Position numbers and translations under genes: made by a program. Shown piece by piece: positions 16,470-23,702 of a DNA stretch of 35,120 nucleotides (its first letter is position 1; every line of letters starts with the position of its first letter). The stretch comes from Alcaligenaceae bacterium (GTDB lineage Bacteria; Pseudomonadota; Gammaproteobacteria; Burkholderiales; Burkholderiaceae_B). Location of the stretch: assembly GCA_029265795.1 (NCBI GenBank), contig JAJUGV010000023.1, positions 1 to 35,120 of the forward strand, written 5' to 3'. Below the pieces are notes generated by a model that saw only the letters and a program-made list of their open reading frames with translations, ran no database searches and was not told where the DNA came from.

Positions 16470-16925
16470 TTACTCCGCGGCCGACTCTGGACCGTAGCGT
16501 GCTAACTGGTTCAGGCTGTCGCGCAACTGCGCCAAGCTTTCCTGGCTGAGCTGACAAGCGGCGGCGACCTGAGCAGCGACGTTCCAGACTTCGTGGCGCA
16601 AAGTCTCTGCATGCTCCGTGAGATCAATCAGGACACGGCGCTCATCGGCTGGGTCGCGCGCACGGGTCACCATGCCCGCGGCTTCCATGCGTTTCAAAAG
16701 CGGGGTGATGGTGCCGGTATCCATGCCCAACTTGCCACCCAGATCGCCGACCGTGCGCGGGGTTCCCGCAAACAGCTCCAACATCACCAGATACTGGGGA
16801 AACGTCAGACCCAGCGGTGCCAGAAGCGGCTTGTGCAAGCGCGCCACCCTGCCCGCCGCACTGTAGAGTGCGAAGGAGAGCTGTCTTTCGACTTCATGGC
16901 CGCTGGAGAGAAGGTTGGGGTTCAT
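16470..16925 (-). CDS. MarR family transcriptional regulator (OhrR-like)
   Basis: The 151-residue protein has the MarR winged-helix layout: LSFALYSAAGRVARLHKPLLAPLGLTFPQYLVMLEL, then TVGDLGGKLGMDTGTITPLLKRMEAAGMV as the recognition helix, and RARDPADERRVLIDLT as the beta wing. MarR proteins bind palindromes as dimers and lose DNA affinity with phenolic ligands or oxidants. The opening resembles OhrR, but the redox Cys expected near LSFALY is absent. The ATG at 16925 has no ribosome-binding site, and a perfect -10 box lies just upstream, so the mRNA may be almost leaderless. The nitroreductase remnant follows after 25 bases and was probably its target. Confidence 0.9.
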   Translation of the reverse strand: MNPNLLSSGHEVERQLSFALYSAAGRVARLHKPLLAPLGLTFPQYLVMLELFAGTPRTVGDLGGKLGMDTGTITPLLKRMEAAGMVTRARDPADERRVLIDLTEHAETLRHEVWNVAAQVAAACQLSQESLAQLRDSLNQLARYGPESAAE

Positions 16926-16935
16926 AAGCTAGCGA

Positions 16936-16963
16936 GCTATTATATTGTGCGCTATATAATAGC
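16936..16963. promoter_or_regulatory. Perfect inverted repeat at the MarR promoter, probable autoregulatory operator
   Basis: GCTATTATAT and its exact complement ATATAATAGC are separated by eight bases, 10-38 bases before the MarR start codon. On the minus strand the proximal arm contains TATAAT (16939-16944), a perfect -10 box, so dimer binding would block the promoter. The other arm gives TATAAT on the plus strand, where no gene follows. No good -35 box was seen. Confidence 0.72.
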
Positions 16964-17033
16964 ACGCGATTATTAAGCTGCAGCGCGTATATGCGCCGCA
17001 CTCAGGAAGCACGCAGGCTGAACTAGGGGGCGC

Positions 17034-18047
17034 TCAACACTGGATGAAGAGTTCGGGCAATCCTTCATGCCCGACACCCGCAGCCAGCCCCAACGCGAGT
17101 AATATGCGGGCTTTCTGTGGGCTAAAATCGCCGCCCGGAATAAAGCCGGTTTCCCGCAGATAGCGGCGGGCCGCCACACGCCCGCTAGCTGACCGGCTGC
17201 ATTGCACCACCGGGATGCCCTGCCTCACCGCCGCCAGCAATGCCGCTTGTTCCGCCTTGGCGGGGATGCCGGGAGCGAGTCCGGCCGATACAAGGCCGCG
17301 AGCCCCTTTATCCAGTGCCGCATCGATAAAGGTTTCATCCGCTCCCGCATAGGAATACAGGACATCCACTCTGGGCACGGCAGTATCGTCGGCCAACTCG
17401 CAGAACACGCTATGCGGAATCTGCGGCCTGTCCACCCGGCGGTAGTAATGCACCCCGTCAGGATCCACAACGCCTAACACTCCGAAATCCGCCGAGCGAA
17501 AGGTCTGCAGGCGCAGTGTCGCGGTCTTTACCACATCTCGCGCCGCATGGATCTCGTCGTTGAGCACGACCAGCACTCCGCGGCCCCGGGATGCAGGATC
17601 GGCCGCCACGCGCATCGCCCCGACGAGGTTCATCGCGGCATCCGAACCCACAGCGCTGATGGGTCGTTGCGCACCCACCAGCACGATCACCGGCGAAACA
17701 TTCAGCGTCAGATCAAGAAAGAAGGCGGTCTCTTCCAGGGTCGCCGTACCATGCACGATAACGATGCCGGCGAGATCGGGCTGGTCATCTGCCAGCTCGC
17801 GAATTCGCGTGCGCAGCGCGAACCAGTCGGCCGGCGTAAGTGCCGTGCTGCCGACCGAACGAAATGGCACGGTCTCTACGTTGGCAATTTGCTTGACTTC
17901 GGGCACACGTCCGAGGATTTCCTCGGGCGAAATCTTGGTGCCGTACTCGGGATAATCCATCAGATCCAACGATGAGGTGCCCAGGGAGGACATGGTCCCC
18001 CCCGTGCCGATCAACACGACCCGGGGCTTGGAGCTCGTTACTTGCAT
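17034..18047 (-). CDS. Asparaginase-family amidohydrolase with altered catalytic position
   Basis: The 337-residue protein aligns by motif with bacterial L-asparaginases over its full length. GTGGTM (Thr18 = nucleophile Thr12 of E. coli AnsB), VHGTATLEETAFFLDLT, VGAQRP, VVLNDEIHAARDVVKT (Lys175 = Lys162) and the late FSPQKARILLALGL are all present. The second half of the Thr-Asp catalytic pair is changed: Thr101 is followed by Ala102 where the family has Asp90. The substrate-binding Gln59 is also replaced (GST at 66-68). It may thus be a divergent branch acting on another amide. It lacks a signal peptide and is the third gene of the creatininase-Bug-asparaginase operon, 30 bases after the receptor gene. 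Confidence 0.85.
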   Translation of the reverse strand: MQVTSSKPRVVLIGTGGTMSSLGTSSLDLMDYPEYGTKISPEEILGRVPEVKQIANVETVPFRSVGSTALTPADWFALRTRIRELADDQPDLAGIVIVHGTATLEETAFFLDLTLNVSPVIVLVGAQRPISAVGSDAAMNLVGAMRVAADPASRGRGVLVVLNDEIHAARDVVKTATLRLQTFRSADFGVLGVVDPDGVHYYRRVDRPQIPHSVFCELADDTAVPRVDVLYSYAGADETFIDAALDKGARGLVSAGLAPGIPAKAEQAALLAAVRQGIPVVQCSRSASGRVAARRYLRETGFIPGGDFSPQKARILLALGLAAGVGHEGLPELFIQC

Positions 18048-18077
18048 GACGGTGTCTGCTTTTTTCTAGAGAAAGGG

Positions 18078-19076
18078 TTATTGCGCGACACGAATGCCGT
18101 GCCGCTCGGCTGTACTACGGGCTTGAGCGAGCTCACGCTGCAGGCGATCGCTGTAGGCCTGGGACGAGCGTTCTTCGGGCGTGGCGATGACCAGTCCCAT
18201 ACCTTCCATCTTGCTGCGGATTTCCGGCTCGTCCAGCGCTGCGCTCAGAGCATCGCCCAGCTTCTGCATCACGTCTTCCGGCGTTCCGGCAGGTACCAGC
18301 CAGCCATTCGAGCTATACGCGACGAACCCGTCCAGCCCGGCTTCCTTCAATGTGGGAACATCCGGCAACAAGGGGGAGCGCTCGTGAGCTGCCACCGCAA
18401 TCACTCGCACCTGCCCCTCACGATGGGCCGACAAAACGTTAGGAAGTTCGTTCAGGGCCGCATCGATCGTGCCACCCATCAAATCAGGCATGATCGCGCT
18501 ACCGCCACGATACGGTACATGGGTGTAGGGGATGCCCGCCTGTTCCGCAAACTCCACGATAGCCAGATGCTGGGCACCGCCGGCACCGGAGCTGCCGATA
18601 TTAATGGGGGTGCCGCTGGAGCGAGCGTATTCCTTCAGCGAAGCGAGATCCTTGACGGGCAACTTGCCGTGCACCGTGAGCGCTAAAGGAACTTGCGAAA
18701 TAAAAGCTACCGGCGCGAAGCTCTTGACCGGGTCGTATGGCAGTGATGGGTTTACGGCTGGGTTCACCGCCAGCATCCCGTTGGAGCCGGAAAGTACGAC
18801 ATAGCCGTCTGGACGCGATTGCGCCACTGCCTGAGCGCCAATACTGCCCCCGGCGCCGGAGCGGTTTTCCACGATGAAGGGCTGCCCCAATTTTTCGGCA
18901 AGATATGTCGACAGCATGCGCGCCGCCGCATCGATATTTCCTCCGGGAGCAAATGGCACAATGATGCGTACCGGCTGTTCGGGGTATTGCGCCACGGCGG
19001 GTGCTGTCGCGACAACGCACAACGCCGCCGCCACTGCTCCCATGAATTTATTCAGCTTGCCAATATTCTTAATCAT
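18078..19076 (-). CDS. Bug/TctC-type periplasmic substrate-binding receptor
   Basis: The 332-residue protein starts with a signal peptide of about 30 residues (hydrophobic MGAVAAALCVVATAPAVAQ) and then shows Bug family motifs: YPEQPVRIIVPFAPGGNIDAAAR, FIVENRSGAGGSIG, YVVLSGSNGMLAVNP and THVPYRGGSAIMPDLM. ATG 19076 is used because AAGGAG lies 7-8 bases upstream and the signal peptide follows. It should capture a small carboxylate or amide in the periplasm. It lies between the creatininase-family gene (41 bases upstream) and the asparaginase-family gene, so its ligand is probably the substrate of one of them. No membrane subunits are encoded nearby. Confidence 0.92.
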   Translation of the reverse strand: MIKNIGKLNKFMGAVAAALCVVATAPAVAQYPEQPVRIIVPFAPGGNIDAAARMLSTYLAEKLGQPFIVENRSGAGGSIGAQAVAQSRPDGYVVLSGSNGMLAVNPAVNPSLPYDPVKSFAPVAFISQVPLALTVHGKLPVKDLASLKEYARSSGTPINIGSSGAGGAQHLAIVEFAEQAGIPYTHVPYRGGSAIMPDLMGGTIDAALNELPNVLSAHREGQVRVIAVAAHERSPLLPDVPTLKEAGLDGFVAYSSNGWLVPAGTPEDVMQKLGDALSAALDEPEIRSKMEGMGLVIATPEERSSQAYSDRLQRELAQARSTAERHGIRVAQ

Positions 19077-19117
19077 CTCTGTCTCCTTCCGACATTCGGT
19101 ACCCGTTATTGCTTCGT

Positions 19118-19921
19118 TCACCCCAACAGAGGCATCCGGGCGAATTGAGTGGCAAAGTCCACAGTGAAATTACATAAGCGCTCGAAGGCGACTTTGCCGC
19201 GTTGGGCGCTCGTATTCGAAAGATCGGCCCAGGCGCCGCTGGCATTCACCTCTTCGGCATAAGGAAATAACCCCACCTTGCTTCCCTGAAAGCGGAAGCG
19301 AGTTGAATTCAGCGCTTTCAGACCATGGAATTCCGCCAACTCACCGGGAGCGGCCTGGTCAAGGCGCACATCACTCGGGTAGAGATGGCACATCAGTGAT
19401 GCCAGTGGCTCACCACCATGCCCGATAGCCGCCGGCGTATCTCCCGCGAATTCTTCGCGAGCCAGGTCTCGGGCCACTTCCAGCGGATCAATGACAGCAA
19501 CACCAATACGGCCTTCACGCCTGAGCGCACGTGCCAATATCTCGATGGGTTGGTGATTATGCCGGTGACAATTGAAAAGCAGCGCATGACGGAAACCGTT
19601 GCGCGCCGCTTCTTCAAGCACTTCTCGCAAAAGACTGGAGAATAGGCTTTCCGACAAACCGAAGGTGCCTGGCATGCCCTCATGCAACTCCGACACTCCA
19701 TAAGGCAGCGTGGGCATGCGCAGACCCGCGCCGCGCCGTGCAACTTCCTCGGCCAGGCGCTCAGATACTAGGTAGTCACAGCCCAGCAGCTGATGGGGGC
19801 CATTACTTTCTACCGTGCCAAGAGGCAACAACAGCACTGCGCCCCGACGTGCAGCGTCCGACACTTCGTGGGTCGTCAGGTGGGGCAGGAACGTCTTGCT
19901 TGCAGATTCAGAATCAATCAA
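19118..19921 (-). CDS. Creatininase family protein
   Basis: The 267-residue protein follows the creatininase fold: LLLPLGTVESNGPHQLLGCDYL near residues 31-51, LPYGVSELHEGMPGTFGL, LFNCHRHNHQPIE at 115-127 and IGHGGEPLASLM at 167-177. The family binds two metal ions with Glu34, His36, Asp45, His120 and Glu122 in Pseudomonas creatininase. Here Glu38, Asp49 and His119 are kept, but His36 is Asn40 and Glu122 is His121. Members hydrolyse cyclic amides or process peptide precursors, so the substrate may not be creatinine. The start is TTG 19921 because GGAGGT lies five bases before it. It leads the operon with the Bug and asparaginase genes and is divergent from a LysR gene. Confidence 0.85.
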   Translation of the reverse strand: MIDSESASKTFLPHLTTHEVSDAARRGAVLLLPLGTVESNGPHQLLGCDYLVSERLAEEVARRGAGLRMPTLPYGVSELHEGMPGTFGLSESLFSSLLREVLEEAARNGFRHALLFNCHRHNHQPIEILARALRREGRIGVAVIDPLEVARDLAREEFAGDTPAAIGHGGEPLASLMCHLYPSDVRLDQAAPGELAEFHGLKALNSTRFRFQGSKVGLFPYAEEVNASGAWADLSNTSAQRGKVAFERLCNFTVDFATQFARMPLLG

Positions 19922-19926
19922 GGAAC

Positions 19927-19932
19927 ACCTCC
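19927..19932 (-). promoter_or_regulatory. Shine-Dalgarno site that fixes the TTG start of the creatininase gene
   Basis: GGAGGT on the minus strand lies five bases before TTG 19921. No ATG or GTG is better placed, so this site supports the rare start codon. Confidence 0.7.
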
Positions 19933-19980
19933 GAGAATCACACGGTGCTGACGAAATAAGGATTGCCCCGTGAGCGTGAA

Positions 19981-19998
19981 AAACATACTCTCATGTTT
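19981..19998. promoter_or_regulatory. Dyad in the creatininase/LysR divergent gap, possible LysR-type site
   Basis: AAACAT-N6-ATGTTT is a perfect 6-base dyad centred in the 134-base gap between the creatininase operon and the LysR gene, the usual place for a LysR site that also controls its own gene. The spacing is shorter than the T-N11-A form. Confidence 0.4.
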
Positions 19999-20055
19999 AA
20001 TACCGGAAAACAAACGAATTAAATTGGATAGATACTTTCCTTTTTTTCATTCATT

Positions 20056-20943
20056 ATGCTGACATTCAAACAACTGGAAGCGCTTCAGCAATGGGTCGCA
20101 ACGGGAAGTATTGCCGGCGCGGCGGAAAAGCTTTTTACGACTGAATCAGCCCTTTCCAAGAGGTTGCAGGAACTGGAACGCACTCTTGGTGTCGCCGTGT
20201 TCGACCGCAGCGGTCGTGCGCTTTCACTCACGGGTACGGGCGAAGTTGTACTCGCCATGACGCAACAATTGCTGGCTCAGCGCGACGCGCTGATGGATAT
20301 CTCTCGCACACCGCGTTTCGAAGGCCGCCGCTTTCGCCTCGGCATGACGGAATTCATTGCGTCCGGATGGTTGACGCAATTACTTGAGGGGGTACGACAA
20401 CGCTACGATCGGGTCGATTTAGAACCACGTATCGGCCTGTCCTTCGATCTGGTGCGGGATCTATCCGCTAATGAACTTGACGTTGTCATCGTGCCCAAAT
20501 CCGCTGTCTCGCCGGAATTGGTTACTCGACCGCTATTCGTCAGCTCTAATGTGTGGGTGGGCGCCCCTGCTCTGGTCCAAGGCGTGAATGTGCTGGACCC
20601 CGAGCAGTTACGAAACTATTCGCTGATTCTTCAGCCGCGCAACTCGGCGCTGGATACCAGCGTGCGACGCTGGTTTGAAGATAACCACACCGCCTTGCCG
20701 CGCATCATTTCGTGCAATAGCCTGGCGGGTGTAAAGAGCCTGGCCATTGCGGGCTTTGGGGTCGTTCCCCTGCCCCTTGCCTACTGCCGCGCCGAGATAG
20801 AAGCGGGCCGGCTAAAACCGCTAGAGGTGCGGCCGGCCTTGACCGAGCGGGTCTACTGCGCGGTGCGTAAACCGGGCCCGGAGCAGGGTCTTGCCGCATT
20901 GATGAGCGCAGTAGTGGAGGACATACTGACCGGATCCCAGTAG
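20056..20943 (+). CDS. LysR family transcriptional regulator
   Basis: The 295-residue protein has the LysR winged helix in residues 1-62 (LTFKQLEALQQWVATGSIAGAAEKLFTTESALSKR, with the recognition helix around residues 30-50) and a periplasmic-binding-like effector domain from about residue 90 (RFRLGMTEFIASGW, LDVVIVPKSAV, GFGVVPLPLAYC). Regulators of this type usually activate a divergent operon on binding a pathway compound. The creatininase-Bug-asparaginase operon starts 134 bases away on the opposite strand and is the likely target. The second OYE gene follows on the same strand after 119 bases. Confidence 0.93.
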   Translation: MLTFKQLEALQQWVATGSIAGAAEKLFTTESALSKRLQELERTLGVAVFDRSGRALSLTGTGEVVLAMTQQLLAQRDALMDISRTPRFEGRRFRLGMTEFIASGWLTQLLEGVRQRYDRVDLEPRIGLSFDLVRDLSANELDVVIVPKSAVSPELVTRPLFVSSNVWVGAPALVQGVNVLDPEQLRNYSLILQPRNSALDTSVRRWFEDNHTALPRIISCNSLAGVKSLAIAGFGVVPLPLAYCRAEIEAGRLKPLEVRPALTERVYCAVRKPGPEQGLAALMSAVVEDILTGSQ

Positions 20944-21030
20944 CTGCACTTTTCGCCTTTATCAATAAACGGATTCCTATTTTTCATTTGTCTTCTGCGG
21001 GCCGCTAAGCCATAGTCGAGACAGACGATT

Positions 21031-21044
21031 CAATTCAAGAATTG
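21031..21044. promoter_or_regulatory. Short palindrome in front of the second OYE gene
   Basis: CAATTC-AA-GAATTG lies immediately before the ribosome-binding site of the OYE gene at 21063. It may be an operator or a weak leader hairpin. It is short, so chance is possible. Confidence 0.25.
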
Positions 21045-21062
21045 CCCAGGAGGAATCCGCCA

Positions 21063-22250
21063 ATGCGGCAGTTTGCACCCAAGCCCTCTGCGTCCAGCGC
21101 GCAAAGACCTTTATTGCTTTCGCCCATCACGCTGCGGGGGCTGACCATACGCAACCGGGTCGTGGTGTCACCGATGTGCCAGTATTCTTCGGTCGAGGGC
21201 GGGCCCACCGACTGGCATTTGGTGCATCTGGGCAAATTCGCGCTGGGCGGCGCGGGAATAGTATTTACCGAAGAGACTGCGGTGGAAGAGCGCGGCCGCA
21301 AGACTTATGGTTGCGCAGGCATCTATGCCGATAGGCACGTGCCGGCCTATCGGCGAATCACCGATTTCATTCGCGAAGCCGGCGCGGTGCCCGCCATTCA
21401 GCTGGGACATGCCGGCCGCAAAGCCTCCTGCGGGCCACCTTGGACGAACTTTAAGCCGTTGACACCCGAAGACAGCGCAGCGGGCATGCCTCCCTGGCGT
21501 GGCGTTTCCGCCAGCGAATTGCCGGCCAAGCCGGGGGCGCTGACACCCATCGCCATGGATGAAGCCGAGCTGGAGGTGGTGATTCAGTCATGGCGCACGG
21601 CTGCACAACGCAGCCTGGTTGCCGGATTCGACATCTGTGAAATCCACGGGGCACACGGCTATTTAATTCATCAGTTCTTGTCGCCGCTGGCGAACCTGCG
21701 AACCGACCGTTGGGGCGGGTCACTAGAGAACCGCATGCGTCTGGCTTTACGCATAGCGGAAGAAATTCGCGAGGTCTGGCCGGCTGATAAGCCGGTGTTC
21801 TTCCGGGTATCGGCCATCGACGGCGACGGGGGTGCCTGGAATATGGACGATACCGTGCAGCTGGCCGCGGCGCTGCAAGAGCGCGGCATCGACGTCGTGA
21901 CCTGCTCGTCGGGCGGCATCAACGGCCCGCTGAACATGGCCATCGTTCCGCGGGTGCCGGGCTATCAGGTGCCCTACGCTGAGCGCGTCAAGCGCGAGGC
22001 CAAGCTCGCCACCTGCGCTGTGGGCCTGATTACCGAGCCTGCCCACGCGGAGGCCATCTTGCAAAATGGCCAGGCTGATTTGATTGCACTTGCCCGAGAG
22101 CTGATGGTGGACCCGAACTGGCCCATCCGCGCAGGGCGCGAGCTGGGCATGGAAGATTATCTGAACTTCCTGCCCCCTGATTACGCCTGGTGGTTGCGGC
22201 GCCGCGAAGAGATTCGAAAGATCTCCAGCACGCCTACGGCCGAGGTGTAG
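21063..22250 (+). CDS. Old Yellow Enzyme family NADH:flavin oxidoreductase (YqjM/NamA-like)
   Basis: The 395-residue protein has the complete YqjM-class signature: IRNRVVVSPMCQYSS with the redox Cys39, TDWHLVHLGKFALGGAG, QLGHAGRKAS, EIHGAHGYLIHQFLSPL, RTDRWGGSLENRM, FFRVSAID, and a late LARELMVDPNWP. It should reduce activated alkenes with FMN and NAD(P)H in the cytoplasm. ATG 21063 is preferred to the upstream TTG at 21042 because AGGAGG lies between them, about ten bases before the ATG. The first OYE in the window (10835) is a distant paralogue lacking the Cys. The gene is convergent with an aminotransferase gene, 18 bases apart. Confidence 0.93.
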   Translation: MRQFAPKPSASSAQRPLLLSPITLRGLTIRNRVVVSPMCQYSSVEGGPTDWHLVHLGKFALGGAGIVFTEETAVEERGRKTYGCAGIYADRHVPAYRRITDFIREAGAVPAIQLGHAGRKASCGPPWTNFKPLTPEDSAAGMPPWRGVSASELPAKPGALTPIAMDEAELEVVIQSWRTAAQRSLVAGFDICEIHGAHGYLIHQFLSPLANLRTDRWGGSLENRMRLALRIAEEIREVWPADKPVFFRVSAIDGDGGAWNMDDTVQLAAALQERGIDVVTCSSGGINGPLNMAIVPRVPGYQVPYAERVKREAKLATCAVGLITEPAHAEAILQNGQADLIALARELMVDPNWPIRAGRELGMEDYLNFLPPDYAWWLRRREEIRKISSTPTAEV

Positions 22251-22268
22251 GCCGCGCCGCTTACGAGA

Positions 22269-23471
22269 TTACGAGAGCCGGCCGACCGCTTCAGTAATGC
22301 GCGCTACACCCAGCTCCAGCAAGTCGGTGCTAGCCGCAAATGAAATCCGGAAGTACGGCGATGTCCCGTAGGCTGCGCCCTGCAGGACGGCAAGATTCAC
22401 TTCGTCCAGCAGGTACAGCACGAAATCTTCGTCCGTCTTCAGGACCTTGCCCGCCGGCGTCGTTTTGCCCAGCAATTGCTCACAAGACGGGAAGACATAG
22501 AACGCGCCTTCCGGCACGTGACACTGGATGCCGGGAATCTGATTCAGGGCGGCCACCAGCGAGTCCCGGCGTGATTGAAAAATAGCGCAGCGTTCGGCGA
22601 TGAAGTGCTGTGGGCCGTTGAGCGCCTCCACGGCGGCGGCCTGGCTGATGGATGAGGGATTCGAGGTGGATTGCGACTGCAGCTTGGTCATCGCCTTGAT
22701 CAGCCCCGCCGGTGCTGCGCCGTAGCCGATGCGCCAGCCCGTCATGGCGTAGGCCTTAGAGACGCCGTTCACCGTCAGCGTACGATCTTTGAGGCTGGGT
22801 GCGACCTGGGCCATGGTGTAGAAACGGCGGTCATCGTATATAAGGTGCTCGTACATATCGTCAGTCAGCACCCAGACATGGGGATGACGCTCCAACACCT
22901 GGGCAAGCTCCAACAGCTCTTCACGCGTGTACACCGCACCACTAGGGTTGTTGGGGGCGTTAAGCACCAGCCACCGCGTATTGGGCGTAATAGCGCGCTC
23001 CAGATCAGAAGGCTGTAGCTTGAAGCCGTGCTCAACGGAACAGGGCACGATCACGGGGGTTCCGCCCGCCAGCAGTACGATGTCGGGGTACGACACCCAG
23101 TAGGGTGCGGGTACGATGACTTCGGTTCCCGCTTCCACGCTGCTCATCAGCGCGTTGTAAATGACCTGCTTACCGCCGGTCCCCACGATGATTTCGCTGG
23201 TGTCGAATTCGAGCTCATTCTCGCGCTTGAACTTGGCCTGTATGGCTTGCTTCAGGGCCGGTGTGCCGCCGACATCGGTGTATTTCGTCTGCGACCCCGC
23301 CATGGCTTTTACCGCTGCCTGAACAATATTTTCCGGCGTGTCGAAGTCGGGTTCCCCCGATGTCAGGCCGACAATATCGCGCCCCATTGCCCGCAGCTCC
23401 CGCGCCCGCTGACCGGCCATGGAACTGGGCGAAGGTTTAATCCGTTTGATGCGTTCAGCGAGAAAATCCAT
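22269..23471 (-). CDS. Aspartate-type PLP aminotransferase (class I, Ib subgroup)
   Basis: The 400-residue protein is a class I aminotransferase resembling AspC/AatA of subgroup Ib: LTSGEPDFDTPENI, KYTDVGGTPALKQAI, GTGGKQVIYNA, NAPNNPSGAVY with the cofactor Asn, VLTDDMYEHLIYD with the cofactor Asp, and VNGVSKAYAMTGWRIGYG with the Schiff-base Lys239. Arg near the end (FRISFAAS) binds the substrate alpha-carboxylate. It would exchange amino groups between aspartate or a similar amino acid and 2-oxoglutarate. GGGGGAGA precedes the ATG. It shares a 231-base divergent promoter region with the first hyuA gene, so it may transaminate the amino acid released by HyuAB. Confidence 0.93.
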   Translation of the reverse strand: MDFLAERIKRIKPSPSSMAGQRARELRAMGRDIVGLTSGEPDFDTPENIVQAAVKAMAGSQTKYTDVGGTPALKQAIQAKFKRENELEFDTSEIIVGTGGKQVIYNALMSSVEAGTEVIVPAPYWVSYPDIVLLAGGTPVIVPCSVEHGFKLQPSDLERAITPNTRWLVLNAPNNPSGAVYTREELLELAQVLERHPHVWVLTDDMYEHLIYDDRRFYTMAQVAPSLKDRTLTVNGVSKAYAMTGWRIGYGAAPAGLIKAMTKLQSQSTSNPSSISQAAAVEALNGPQHFIAERCAIFQSRRDSLVAALNQIPGIQCHVPEGAFYVFPSCEQLLGKTTPAGKVLKTDEDFVLYLLDEVNLAVLQGAAYGTSPYFRISFAASTDLLELGVARITEAVGRLS

Positions 23472-23525
23472 GTCGTCTCCCCCTTTTTTGTCTGTCAGGC
23501 ACCGTCGCGCCTTGTGCGTGAATTC

Positions 23526-23555
23526 ATTCTAGGGGTCGCCCGATCTCCAGTTCAA
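23526..23555 (-). promoter_or_regulatory. Candidate promoter of the aminotransferase gene
   Basis: On the minus strand TAGAAT (23526-23531) is 18 bases downstream of TTGAAC (23550-23555), giving a leader of about 48 bases. Its -10 box lies in a 10-base arm, CATTCTAGGG, whose perfect complement contains the -10 box of the hyuA promoter. Confidence 0.5.
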
Positions 23556-23610
23556 ATGATTATTTCCGCTCGATTATTTGGTTTTAGCAATCAATCTAAC
23601 TAATTTGATA

Positions 23611-23648
23611 TTCCGAACAATCTATCGATATTTATTGTTTGTTCGGAA
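23611..23648. promoter_or_regulatory. Inverted repeat between aminotransferase and hyuA, probable operator
   Basis: TTCCGAACAA and its exact complement TTGTTCGGAA are 18 bases apart. The right arm overlaps the -35 box of the hyuA promoter, so a bound regulator would control hyuA directly and could act on the aminotransferase promoter as well. The regulator is unknown; the nearest candidate is the LysR gene at 29512. Confidence 0.65.
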
Positions 23649-23667
23649 AAACATCGGTCCCTAGAAT
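23639..23667 (+). promoter_or_regulatory. Candidate sigma-70 promoter of the first hyuA gene
   Basis: TTGTTC (23639-23644) and TAGAAT (23662-23667) are separated by exactly 17 bases, about 35 bases before the GTG start of hyuA. The -10 lies in the arm CCCTAGAATG (23659-23668), a perfect mirror of 23525-23534. Confidence 0.6.
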
Positions 23668-23702
23668 GGTTTGCGTAGAACAACCACTCGGGGAGATGCA
23701 GC

